A program made the translations under genes and the position numbers. Below the pieces are notes generated by a model. That model made no database searches, was not told the origin of the DNA, and saw only the letters and a program-made list of their open reading frames with translations. Positions 57,001 to 64,000 of a stretch of DNA of 64,000 nt are shown here, in pieces. Each line of letters begins with the position of its first letter. The stretch's first letter is position 1. The stretch comes from an uncultured Bacteroides sp. (lineage in GTDB: Bacteria > Bacteroidota > Bacteroidia > Bacteroidales > Bacteroidaceae): the NCBI GenBank assembly GCA_947038155.1, contig CAMQVH010000001.1, positions 307,397 to 371,396 of the forward strand, given 5' to 3'.

Positions 57001-57134
57001 TGTCTATCGCCATGATAGGCACGATGTCCATCGGTACGGCGGTCAGCCTCTTTATCATACCGCTGCTTTACTGGTTTATCTATCGGGGAAAAAGCGGGAA
57101 TCACAAACCAAATGAAAAACATGTTGAATTATGA
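54027..57134 (+). CDS. RND efflux permease 1 (HAE1-like)
   Basis: The 1035-residue inner-membrane transporter is of the AcrB/CusA class: IKFLIQRPIAVLMAF start, LPNIAIPEITVQV, first porter domain, TM4 segment LALGMMIDSSIIVTEN, and TM10 segment GIVINDSILKLDAI. By eye, the TM4 Asp-Asp pair of AcrB reads Asp-Ser and the TM10 Lys reads Asn. The full length and twelve membrane segments are preserved. The TolC-like gene starts in the last codons (overlap of 4 bases, ATGA). Confidence 0.95.
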   Translation: MIKFLIQRPIAVLMAFTACFIIGLVTYSTLPISLLPNIAIPEITVQVASANTSARELENTIVKPLRGQLIQVSTLKDIHSESRDGAGIIRLSFEYGTNTDLAFIEVNEKIDAAMNYLPKEAERPKVIKASATDIPVFYLNLTLKNDSAYGATEQHSFLELCEFAESVIKRRIEQLEEVAMVDVTGILERQVQIVPDKDKLAMMGLSIGDIESALSSNNVEPGSMTVRDGYYEYNIKFSTLLRTAEDVENIYLRKGDRIVQLKDFCKVSVVPVKEKGVSLSNGKRAVSLAVIKQADENMDKMKQALVGTMTYFQLVYPEIDFSISRNQTELLDYTISNLQQNLSLGFLFICLVAVLFLGDVKSPLVIGLSMVVSIVISFVFFYLCNMSLNIISLAGLILALGMMIDSSIIVTENISQYRERGYSLRRACVTGTSEVVTPMLSSSLTTIAVFAPLIFMSGIAGAIFFDQAFSVTVGLMVSYLTGIMLLPVLYLLVYRTGVRTRKWKWLSFNFNNPIKDHTLDRFYDAGVDWVFRHKTFSVLFCVISIPLCVFFFFFIDKERMPDIEENELIARIEWNENIHVDENKRRVDELFKELKDEVLEQTASIGRQDFILNRERELSSSEAELYFRTETSDAIASLEQAVYRKLKERYPLSVISFSPPETVFEKLFVTGEPDVVAEFYTRNKAEAPKAEAIRSVEQELGRKTGINPTGIAFENQLNLSISKEKLLLYRVSYNELYRVLKTAFRENSVTMLHSYQQYLPINIAGDEKTVNEVLQETLVQTQPDNSGNVDFIPLRELINVAPAEDLKSITSGRNGEYVPFDFYGVQDANRLMREVKQVAEETGDWDTGFSGSIFSNKEMLDELVVILLISLLLMYFILAAQFESFLQPLLVLAEIPIDVAFALLLLWICGHTLNLMSAIGLIVTCGIVINDSILKLDAINELRKAGVPLLEAIHEAGRRRLRPIIMTSLTTIFAMVPLLFSSDMGSELQKPLSIAMIGTMSIGTAVSLFIIPLLYWFIYRGKSGNHKPNEKHVEL

Positions 57135-58630
57135 AGAAATCATCCGTTCTTTTTGTATTGATGGCAGCATCGGGGATCTGTTTCTCTTCAGTATATGCCC
57201 AGAAACGTCTGGTGCTGGACTTGAACCAGACCATCGCTTTAGCTAACGACAGCTCGCTGGAGTCATTCCGCACACAAAATATGTACCTGTCCGGTTATTG
57301 GGAATACCGGACGTACCGGGCAAACCGTTTGCCGAGTCTGACAATGGACCTTACCCCGGCACAATATAACCGGGATATCACGAAACGTTATGATTCGGGA
57401 CAGGACCTGGATGTCTACCGTACGCAACAGTCATACTATGCCTATGGAGGATTAAGTGTCCGTCAGAATCTGGACCTGACCGGCGGTACGTTCTATCTGG
57501 AGTCGAACCTTGCCTATATGCGTAATTTCGGGGATAATAGTGCGACGCAGTTTACCAGCGTCCCGATACGGCTTGGTTATTCGCAGAGCCTGGTCGGGTA
57601 TAACCCTTTCAAATGGGACCGGAAGATCGAACCGCTGAAATACGAGCGTGTGAAAAAGGAATTTCTTTATAATGTGGAAAAGGTTTCGGAGACGGCGACG
57701 AATTATTTCTTTTCGCTGGCGATGGCGCAGGCGGAATACAAACTGGCAAAGGAGAATCTTGCATCTACAGATACTTTGTACCGCATCGGACAGCAACGGC
57801 ATCGGATCGCCGCTATCTCACAGGCGGACCTGTTGACTTTAAAGCTGGATAAAGTGAATGCACAGAATACATTACAGAATAGGGCAAGCGCCTTGAAACG
57901 GGCAATGTTCTCACTGGCATCTTTTCTGAATCTGGACAAGAATACCCAGATCGAACTGGAACTTCCTTCACGCCCAAGTATGATGGAGATTCCGGTGGAT
58001 GAGGCTTTGAGATGGGGAAGGAGCAATAATCCGCAGTTGCTGGAACTGAAGCAGAATGTACTGGAAGCGGAACGGAGTGTGGACAGAACAAAGAAGGAAT
58101 CCCGTTTCAATGCCAGCGTGAATGCCAGTATCGGTTTCAACCAGGTGGCGGAAACCTTCGGAGATGTGTATCATAAACCGATGCAGCAGGATTTGGTAGC
58201 GGTCAGCGTATCGATTCCGCTGGTGGACTGGGGTGTTCGTAAGGGCAAATACAACATGGCACGGAATAATCTGAATGTAGTGAAGATTTCGGCACGTCAG
58301 GATGAGATCAGTATTGAGGAGGAAGTCATCATGACGGTGAGTGATTTTAATATCCAGCAGCAGTTGATTGCCAGTGCGGAAGAAGCGCTGGACCTGGCGA
58401 TACTGGCTTATAATGAGACAAGGCAACGTTTTATTATTGGTAAAGCGGATATTAATAGTCTCACGCTTTCGCTCAACAGGCAGCAGGAGGCGCAGCGCAA
58501 CTACATTTCTGCCTTGCAGAACTACTGGCTGAATTATTATAAAATACGTCGTCTGACTTTATTCGATTTTGCTACGAAGCTTTCTCTTTCGGATCGTTTC
58601 GACTTTAATGGAGGGAGACTGATCAGATAG
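57131..58630 (+). CDS. TolC-family outer-membrane channel protein
   Basis: The 499-residue protein has a signal peptide (VLFVLMAASGICFSSVYAQ), two coiled-coil repeat units typical of TolC (LAKENLASTDTLYRIGQQRH, LAILAYNETRQRFIIGKADI), and LNQTIALANDSSLESF at the N-terminus, a usual TolC start. It forms the outer-membrane exit duct for the pump. It overlaps the first permease gene and precedes the second by 31 bases. Confidence 0.93.
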   Translation: MKKSSVLFVLMAASGICFSSVYAQKRLVLDLNQTIALANDSSLESFRTQNMYLSGYWEYRTYRANRLPSLTMDLTPAQYNRDITKRYDSGQDLDVYRTQQSYYAYGGLSVRQNLDLTGGTFYLESNLAYMRNFGDNSATQFTSVPIRLGYSQSLVGYNPFKWDRKIEPLKYERVKKEFLYNVEKVSETATNYFFSLAMAQAEYKLAKENLASTDTLYRIGQQRHRIAAISQADLLTLKLDKVNAQNTLQNRASALKRAMFSLASFLNLDKNTQIELELPSRPSMMEIPVDEALRWGRSNNPQLLELKQNVLEAERSVDRTKKESRFNASVNASIGFNQVAETFGDVYHKPMQQDLVAVSVSIPLVDWGVRKGKYNMARNNLNVVKISARQDEISIEEEVIMTVSDFNIQQQLIASAEEALDLAILAYNETRQRFIIGKADINSLTLSLNRQQEAQRNYISALQNYWLNYYKIRRLTLFDFATKLSLSDRFDFNGGRLIR

Positions 58631-58661
58631 TAATTTCTTTTGGGATATAGACAAATGAATC

Positions 58662-61600
58662 ATGCAAGATATAGGTTCTGAAATTAAAAAGTCATCAAAA
58701 GCTTCCGCTTTTACGCTCATTGTCGCTTTTATCAGTGTGGCGTTGGTCGGGCTGGCACTTGTTCCGTTGCTGCCGGTGAAGCTGAATCCGTCACGGACCT
58801 TACCCGGATTTTCTGTATGGTTCGGCATGGGAGGGACTTCGGCGCGTGTCGTGGAGATGACGGCTACCAGCAAACTGGAGGCGATGCTTGCCCGTGTCAA
58901 GGGAATACAAAGTATATCTTCGACTTCCGGCAATGGCTGGGGAAGTATAAATGTGAGTCTGGACAAGCATGCAGATGCGGCTGTCGCACGTTTTGAGGCT
59001 TCGACCATCATTCGTCAGACATGGCCGGAATTGCCGGCGGGAGTTAGTTACCCGTACATTCAGATGGCGAGTCCGGAGCAGAAAAGTCAGGGACCTTTTA
59101 TCGCATTCACGATTAATGCGCCTGCCACTCCCAGTTTGATTCAGAAGTATGCGGAGGAACATATAAAGACACGCCTTGCGCAGCTTCCGGGTATCTATAA
59201 GATAAACGTCAGCGGAGCCACACCGATGGAATGGCGGCTGGAGTATGATTATGAGCAGTTGCGTGCGTTGGGAGTGAGTACGGACGAAATTAGTCAGGCA
59301 GTCGGTCTGCATTATCAGAAAGAATTCTTGGGTACTTATGATATGGAACAGGCGGCTTCGGGCAAGGAATGGATTCGCTTGGTGCTGATGCCCGAACATG
59401 ATAACCGGGAGTTTGACGCAGGGCAGATACAGGTGAAAGTGAAGGATGGGAGAATCATCCGCCTGGACGAACTGGTGAAGGTCGTCCGTATGGAAGAGCA
59501 GCCTCAGAGCTATTACCGGATCAATGGGCTGAATTCGATTTATCTGTCTGTTGTCGCTGAGGAGGCGGCTAACCAGCTGGAACTGAGCAAAAAGGTACAG
59601 GCGTGCATGGATGACATCAGACTGTCGCTTCCGGCAGGATACGAGATTCATACCAGTTATGATACTACAGAGTTTATACATGACGAGCTGAACAAGATTT
59701 ATTTGCGTACGGGAGTGACGGTGGCTATCTTGCTCTTGTTTGTACTGCTGATTACTTTCAGCCCCAAATATCTGTTTTTGATTGTCACCAGTCTGACCGT
59801 GAATATGGCAATAGCCGTCATCTTTTATTATGTCTTCGGACTGGAAATGCAGTTGTATTCTTTGGCGGGCATCACGGTTTCACTGAACCTGGTGATTGAT
59901 AATACAATTGTGATGAGTGATCATTATCTTCGATGTAAAAACCGGAAGGCGTTCATGTCTGTATTGGCGGCTACACTGACAACAATGGGAGCGTTGGTCA
60001 TTATTTTCTTTCTGGACGAAAGGATTCGTCTGAATCTACAGGATTTTGCCGCAGTGGTGATGATTAATCTGGGAGTTTCATTATTGGTTGCTCTGTTCTT
60101 TGTGCCTTCTTTGATTGATAAAATCGGGTTGAAACGACGCAGGAAGTCTTCTCTGACGGGAGTGAAGAGAAAATGGAAAATGGGGAATACCCGTTTCTTT
60201 GGATGGCTGCGTTCGAAGATGCGAAGAGGACCGGTCTACTTTAGTCGTTTCTACAGGTGGCTGATACAGAGGCTTTGTCGCTGGAGAGTGGCGGTTTGCC
60301 TGCTACTGTTGCTGGCATTCGGATTACCGGTTTTTCTGTTGCCGGAAAAGATGGATGGGGATGGCAAATGGGCAGAGATTTATAATAAGACACTAGGGAC
60401 TCCTACCTATAAGGAAAAGGTGAAACCGATAGTGGATAAAGCGTTGGGAGGAAGTCTGAGGCTGTTTGTGCAAAAGGTGTATGAAGGGAGCTACTTTACC
60501 CGGAATGAGGAGGTGGTGCTTTATGCCAACGCCAATTTGCCGAACGGCAGTACGCTTGAACAGATGAATACGCTGATTAAGCGAATGGAAACTTATCTGA
60601 GTGAGTTCAAGGAGATCAAGCAGTTTCAGACATCGGTAGAAAGCGCCCGCAGGGCATCTATCAGCATTCGTTTCACAAAGGAAAATCAGAAAAGCGGGTT
60701 CCCATATACGCTGAAAGCTAACATGATCAGTAAAGCTCTCCAGTTGGGGGGAGGAGATTGGAGTATCTATGGATTGCAGGATCAGGGATTCAGTAATAGT
60801 GTACGCGAGAATGCGGGATCATTCCGGGTGAAAATGTACGGATATAATTATGATGAACTTTATAGCTGGGCTACAAAACTGAAAGAGGTCTTATTGTCTC
60901 ATCGTCGTATCAGGGAAGTTACGGTCGGTTCCAATTTCTCGTGGTGGAAGGACGATTATCAGGAGTTTTATTTTGAGCTGGATAAACAACGGATGATCGG
61001 AGCGGGGATCGGAGCCGGAGAACTGTTTGCTGCTATTCGTCCCATATATGGGCGGAATCAGGAAATCGGTTCCGTTGTTACCGAAGATGGAACGGAAAAA
61101 ATCAAACTCTCTTCCCGCCAGTCGGATCAGCGGGATATATGGGCCATGCAGTATTATCCTTTCCGTGTAGGCGATAAAGAGTATAAACTGGCGGAACTGG
61201 CTAAAGTCGAGAAGGGACAGATGCCGCAGGAAGTGGCGAAGGAGAATCAACAATACCGCTTATGCCTGCAATATGAGTATATCGGTGCGTCGGAACAGGG
61301 AAATAAGTTGCTGAAAAAAGACCTGGAAGAGTTTAATGAACTTCTCCCGATGGGATATAAGGCGGAAGCGGAAAGTAATAATTGGTCATGGGGTGGAGGT
61401 GCCAACAAACAGTACCGCTTGCTCCTGATTGTGATTGCTATCATTTTCTTTATTACAAGTATTCTGTTCAATTCGTTGAAGCAGCCGTTAGCGATTATCT
61501 TTGTCATTCCGATCTCTTATATCGGTGTGTTTCTGACATTCTACTGGTTCAAGCTGAACTTTGACCAGGGTGGTTTCGCTTCGTTCATCCTGCTCTGCGG

Positions 61601-61907
61601 TATTACGGTAAACGCCAGTATTTATATTTTAAATGAGTACAATGCGATTCGAAAACGCTTTCCCTGCCTTTCACCTCTTCGTGCTTACGTGAAGGCATGG
61701 AATACGAAAGTGATTCCCATTTTTCTGACGGTTGTTTCTACCATCCTTGGCTTTATCCCCTTTATGGTGGGAGCAGAGAAAGAAGGTTTCTGGTTTCCTT
61801 TGGCTGCAGGTACTATCGGTGGACTGGTGATGTCTGTGATCGGCGTGTTTATTTTCTTGCCGGTACTGACTTTGAATAAAAAGAAGATGATGGGGAAGAA
61901 TCCTTGA
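58662..61907 (+). CDS. RND efflux permease 2
   Basis: The 1081-residue second RND transporter is in the same operon without its own adaptor. N-terminal TM1 (FTLIVAFISVALVGLALVPL), VKLNPSRTLPGFSVWFGMGG, TM4 SLNLVIDNTIVMSDHYLRC, and TM10 GITVNASIYILNEYNAI are seen. By eye the TM4 Asp-Asp pair reads Asp-Asn and the TM10 Lys is absent. It may form a heteromeric pump with permease 1, as MdtB with MdtC in enterobacteria, or use the same adaptor separately. Confidence 0.92.
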   Translation: MQDIGSEIKKSSKASAFTLIVAFISVALVGLALVPLLPVKLNPSRTLPGFSVWFGMGGTSARVVEMTATSKLEAMLARVKGIQSISSTSGNGWGSINVSLDKHADAAVARFEASTIIRQTWPELPAGVSYPYIQMASPEQKSQGPFIAFTINAPATPSLIQKYAEEHIKTRLAQLPGIYKINVSGATPMEWRLEYDYEQLRALGVSTDEISQAVGLHYQKEFLGTYDMEQAASGKEWIRLVLMPEHDNREFDAGQIQVKVKDGRIIRLDELVKVVRMEEQPQSYYRINGLNSIYLSVVAEEAANQLELSKKVQACMDDIRLSLPAGYEIHTSYDTTEFIHDELNKIYLRTGVTVAILLLFVLLITFSPKYLFLIVTSLTVNMAIAVIFYYVFGLEMQLYSLAGITVSLNLVIDNTIVMSDHYLRCKNRKAFMSVLAATLTTMGALVIIFFLDERIRLNLQDFAAVVMINLGVSLLVALFFVPSLIDKIGLKRRRKSSLTGVKRKWKMGNTRFFGWLRSKMRRGPVYFSRFYRWLIQRLCRWRVAVCLLLLLAFGLPVFLLPEKMDGDGKWAEIYNKTLGTPTYKEKVKPIVDKALGGSLRLFVQKVYEGSYFTRNEEVVLYANANLPNGSTLEQMNTLIKRMETYLSEFKEIKQFQTSVESARRASISIRFTKENQKSGFPYTLKANMISKALQLGGGDWSIYGLQDQGFSNSVRENAGSFRVKMYGYNYDELYSWATKLKEVLLSHRRIREVTVGSNFSWWKDDYQEFYFELDKQRMIGAGIGAGELFAAIRPIYGRNQEIGSVVTEDGTEKIKLSSRQSDQRDIWAMQYYPFRVGDKEYKLAELAKVEKGQMPQEVAKENQQYRLCLQYEYIGASEQGNKLLKKDLEEFNELLPMGYKAEAESNNWSWGGGANKQYRLLLIVIAIIFFITSILFNSLKQPLAIIFVIPISYIGVFLTFYWFKLNFDQGGFASFILLCGITVNASIYILNEYNAIRKRFPCLSPLRAYVKAWNTKVIPIFLTVVSTILGFIPFMVGAEKEGFWFPLAAGTIGGLVMSVIGVFIFLPVLTLNKKKMMGKNP

Positions 61908-61920
61908 AGAAATAAATTAG

Positions 61921-61980
61921 CTATTAGCATATTTCGATTAGCTAATAGCTAATTTGTTTTTGCTAATAGCTAATCGAAAT
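61921..61980. terminator. Bidirectional terminator with repeated TTAGCTAATAGC motif
   Basis: Arms 61931-61949 and 61962-61980 pair over 19 bases with one mismatch around a T-rich loop. A third partial copy (TTAGCTATTAGC, 61918-61929) allows an alternative stem. It lies between the convergent RND and oxidoreductase genes. Confidence 0.7.
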
Positions 61981-61997
61981 AAGGTATAGGAGATAAT

Positions 61998-62558
61998 TTA
62001 CCAGTTATTTCCTGCATTGCTGCTGCCGATCAGCATCTCTACCCGTTGCTTATACAAGTTAGCTCCCTCAGCGATGTTCTTTCCCGCATCAGCGGTTCCC
62101 ATTCCGTAAACAACAATAGGCGTTTGCCACGACATCCCCGAATGAATGGCACTAACCTGATAAGGACGTAAAAGCTCATCTACTGTGAAGCGGTTTCTGC
62201 CTCCGCTGCGGTATGCTTCATATTCGGAACCTGTGGTGGTTACTACTGTCAATGGTTTCCCGGCTACTGCCGGAGTCTTGGAAAGGAAGGTGAATACTTC
62301 GTCCTGCCATTTTTTGAGCAATGACGGCGCAGCCATCCAATGAAAGGGAAATTGATAAATGAGGGCGGAAGCATCGGAAATGATTTTGCTCCATTCGTCA
62401 ACATCAAAAGAAGCGCCTTGCTGGTCGTAAAGATTGAATACTGCTACGCCTTCAATATCATTCACTGCGTCAATCAGTGCTTTGTTTGCTTGTGATTCCT
62501 TAATGTTGGGATGCGCCAGGAGAATCACCACTTTTCTTAAATCTTTATTCATAATCAA
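61998..62558 (-). CDS. Flavodoxin-fold NAD(P)H oxidoreductase
   Basis: The 186-residue protein is of the NAD(P)H dehydrogenase (quinone)/KefF-MdaB family. It starts with KVVILLAHPNIKESQANKAL, has YQFPFHWMAAPSLLKKWQDE, the flavin-site LTVVTTTGSEYEAYRSGG, and a C-terminal helix. These enzymes reduce quinones or drugs with FMN or FAD. Single gene, divergent from nspC with about 170 bases between. Confidence 0.9.
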   Translation of the reverse strand: MIMNKDLRKVVILLAHPNIKESQANKALIDAVNDIEGVAVFNLYDQQGASFDVDEWSKIISDASALIYQFPFHWMAAPSLLKKWQDEVFTFLSKTPAVAGKPLTVVTTTGSEYEAYRSGGRNRFTVDELLRPYQVSAIHSGMSWQTPIVVYGMGTADAGKNIAEGANLYKQRVEMLIGSSNAGNNW

Positions 62559-62677
62559 TCGGGTATTTAGGATGAAACAACTACATCTATAATATAAAGG
62601 TCTAAAAATAAGAAAAAGTTTTCGAAACTCAATATCTTAATTAAAAATAAAAGAATCTCTCTTTGCTTTTGAATTTG

Positions 62678-62685
62678 TATTTTTG
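62678..62685 (+). promoter_or_regulatory. -7 box of nspC
   Basis: TATTTTTG matches TAnnTTTG, about 44 bases before the ATG. A matching TTTG at the right upstream distance is not clear. Confidence 0.4.
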
Positions 62686-62728
62686 CAGGCACGTCCGTAA
62701 GACGTTACTTTAGATAATAAATTTATAT

Positions 62729-63868
62729 ATGATAGATTTCACTCAATTTCCTTCTCCTTGCTATATCATGGAGGAAGAGCTCTTGCGAAAGAACCTGTGT
62801 CTGATAAAAAGCGTAGCCGACAGGGCAGGAGTGGAGATTATTCTCGCCTTCAAGTCATTCGCCATGTGGCGTTCATTCCCGATATTCCGCGAATATGTGG
62901 ATCATTCCACAGCAAGTTCCGTGTATGAAGCACGTCTGGCATTGGAAGAATTTGGAAGTAAAGCCCATACTTATTCTCCTGCGTATACGGAACAGGATTT
63001 TCCGGAAATCATGCGTTGCAGCAGCCACATCACTTTTAATTCAATGGCACAGTTCCGTCGTTTCTATCCGATGACAGTGGCCGAAGGAAGCGGAATCTCC
63101 TGCGGTATCCGTGTGAATCCCGAATATTCGGAAGTAGAGACTGAACTTTATAATCCGTGCGCCCCCGGTACCCGCTTCGGAATGACCGCCGATTTATTGC
63201 CCGATACCTTACCCAAAGGAATCGAAGGTTTCCATTGTCATTGTCACTGCGAATCTTCTTCTTTCGAGCTGGAACGTACTTTGCAGCATCTGGAAGAGAA
63301 ATTCTCCCGCTGGTTCCCGCAAATTAAATGGCTGAATCTGGGAGGCGGGCATCTGATGACCCGAAAGGATTATGATACGGAACATCTGATTAAATTATTG
63401 CAAGACCTGAAAGCACGATATCCTCATTTGCAGATCATCCTTGAACCCGGTTCTGCTTTTACATGGCAGACAGGAGTCTTGACTTCGGAAGTGGTAGATA
63501 TCGTTGAGAGTCGCGGTATCAGGACGGCTATTCTGAATGTGAGTTTCACCTGCCACATGCCCGATTGTCTGGAAATGCCTTATCAGCCTGCCGTTCGTGG
63601 TGCGGAGATGGGGAATGAAGGAGAATTTATTTATCGTTTGGGAGGTAATTCTTGTTTGAGTGGTGATTATATGGGAGTATGGAGTTTCGATCACGAGTTG
63701 CAGATCGGAGAGCGGATTGTGTTCGAAGATATGATTCACTATACCATGGTCAAGACAAATATGTTTAACGGAATCCATCATCCCGCCATCGCTTTGTGGA
63801 CAAAAGAAGGGAAAGCGGAAATATACAAGCAATTTTCTTACGAAGACTATCGGGACCGAATGAGTTGA
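62729..63868 (+). CDS. nspC: Carboxynorspermidine decarboxylase
   Basis: This PLP enzyme makes norspermidine or spermidine from the carboxy form in the polyamine pathway used by Bacteroides. The 379-residue protein has the PLP lysine in ILAFKSFAMW near residue 43, then GFHCHCHCESSSFELE and LNLGGGHLMTRKDYD (phosphate site), LEPGSAFTWQTG and the catalytic-site HMPDCLEMPYQP. The length is typical of the family. No operon partner is within the window on the right; a tRNA promoter follows. Confidence 0.93.
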   Translation: MIDFTQFPSPCYIMEEELLRKNLCLIKSVADRAGVEIILAFKSFAMWRSFPIFREYVDHSTASSVYEARLALEEFGSKAHTYSPAYTEQDFPEIMRCSSHITFNSMAQFRRFYPMTVAEGSGISCGIRVNPEYSEVETELYNPCAPGTRFGMTADLLPDTLPKGIEGFHCHCHCESSSFELERTLQHLEEKFSRWFPQIKWLNLGGGHLMTRKDYDTEHLIKLLQDLKARYPHLQIILEPGSAFTWQTGVLTSEVVDIVESRGIRTAILNVSFTCHMPDCLEMPYQPAVRGAEMGNEGEFIYRLGGNSCLSGDYMGVWSFDHELQIGERIVFEDMIHYTMVKTNMFNGIHHPAIALWTKEGKAEIYKQFSYEDYRDRMS

Positions 63869-63936
63869 TAATCAAAACAATTGTTTGTTTGCGGAAACAA
63901 AGTGTGCAGATTCTTGTGAAAAAAATATGCAGAATG

Positions 63937-63967
63937 TTTGCAGAATTACGGAAAATCCCTACCTTTG
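63937..63967 (+). promoter_or_regulatory. Promoter of the tRNA at the window end
   Basis: TTTG (63937-63940), a 19-base spacer and TACCTTTG (63960-63967) match the Bacteroides consensus exactly. The tRNA 5' end at 63987 is 19 bases downstream of the -7 box. Confidence 0.75.
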
Positions 63968-63986
63968 CAACCGCAAACGAAAAAAT

Positions 63987-64000
63987 GCGGAAATAGCTCA
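63987..64000 (+). tRNA. tRNA 5' end, cut by the window
   Basis: GCGGAAATAGCTCA is the start of a tRNA: a 7-base acceptor arm, then TA and the D-arm AGCTCA. Only 14 bases are visible, so the anticodon cannot be read; a Gly tRNA is one possibility from the acceptor sequence. A consensus promoter directly upstream supports it. Confidence 0.75.

Noticed and set aside
58800..59681. 293-codon minus-strand open frame opposite RND permease 2
   Set aside because: Antisense shadow without recognisable domains; the coding strand is certain.

Overview
The window looks like a Bacteroides chromosome. The evidence is the Bacteroidales housekeeping content (a thi operon with a TPP riboswitch, ppdK, Fe/Mn superoxide dismutase, nspC), many lipoproteins of the BF3164/6-bladed-propeller type, NVEALA-motif small secreted proteins, and promoters that fit the Bacteroides pattern TTTG-N19/20-TAnnTTTG. 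No database search was possible; family names rest on recognisable motifs and remembered family features.

Layout. 1-5,230: an unidentified gene end, then a CRISPR-Cas locus (5'-truncated cas8-like gene, cas7, cas4, cas1, cas2 and an array of ten 29-bp repeats with nine spacers). cas3, cas5 and cas6 are not in the window. 5,440-31,040: core-type genome, with a secreted protein of unknown role, a B12-binding radical SAM enzyme, two RNA-modification enzymes, ppdK, two outer-membrane beta-barrel proteins, the thiamine operon thiS-thiE-thiG-thiC-thiH-thiF-tenI-like behind a TPP riboswitch, a sensor kinase, sodB, a secreted repeat protein, a UvrD/PcrA helicase, a glycine-zipper lipoprotein and a propeller lipoprotein.

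31,200-52,770 is an AT-richer accessory islet, and I think it is the most interesting part. It carries repeated cassettes in the order NVEALA small secreted protein, propeller lipoprotein and, in some copies, a thioredoxin-fold lipoprotein with CxxC. Four NVEALA genes share a signal-like N-terminus and an N(V/I)EAL(A/G) motif, but their C-termini are unrelated and carry 2, 2, 4 and 6 cysteines. Upstream is an unusual inner-membrane regulator with a C-terminal winged helix. Embedded in the islet is a tight operon of a DUF1573/thioredoxin lipoprotein, a transglutaminase with a discoidin-like end, a degenerate glutaminase-A-like lipoprotein and a signal peptidase I paralogue. The islet is full of decay: a frameshifted propeller gene, a nonsense codon in one NVEALA gene, IS982-like and IS4-like remnants, a broken second signal peptidase copy and a frameshifted O-antigen-ligase-like gene. 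Related long hairpins lie on both sides of the cassette block, and a covarying hairpin is repeated between cassettes.

52,800-64,000: a four-gene RND efflux operon (membrane-fusion protein, permease, TolC-like protein, second permease) behind a good promoter, a flavodoxin-fold oxidoreductase on the other strand, carboxynorspermidine decarboxylase, and a promoter plus the first 14 bases of a tRNA cut by the window end.
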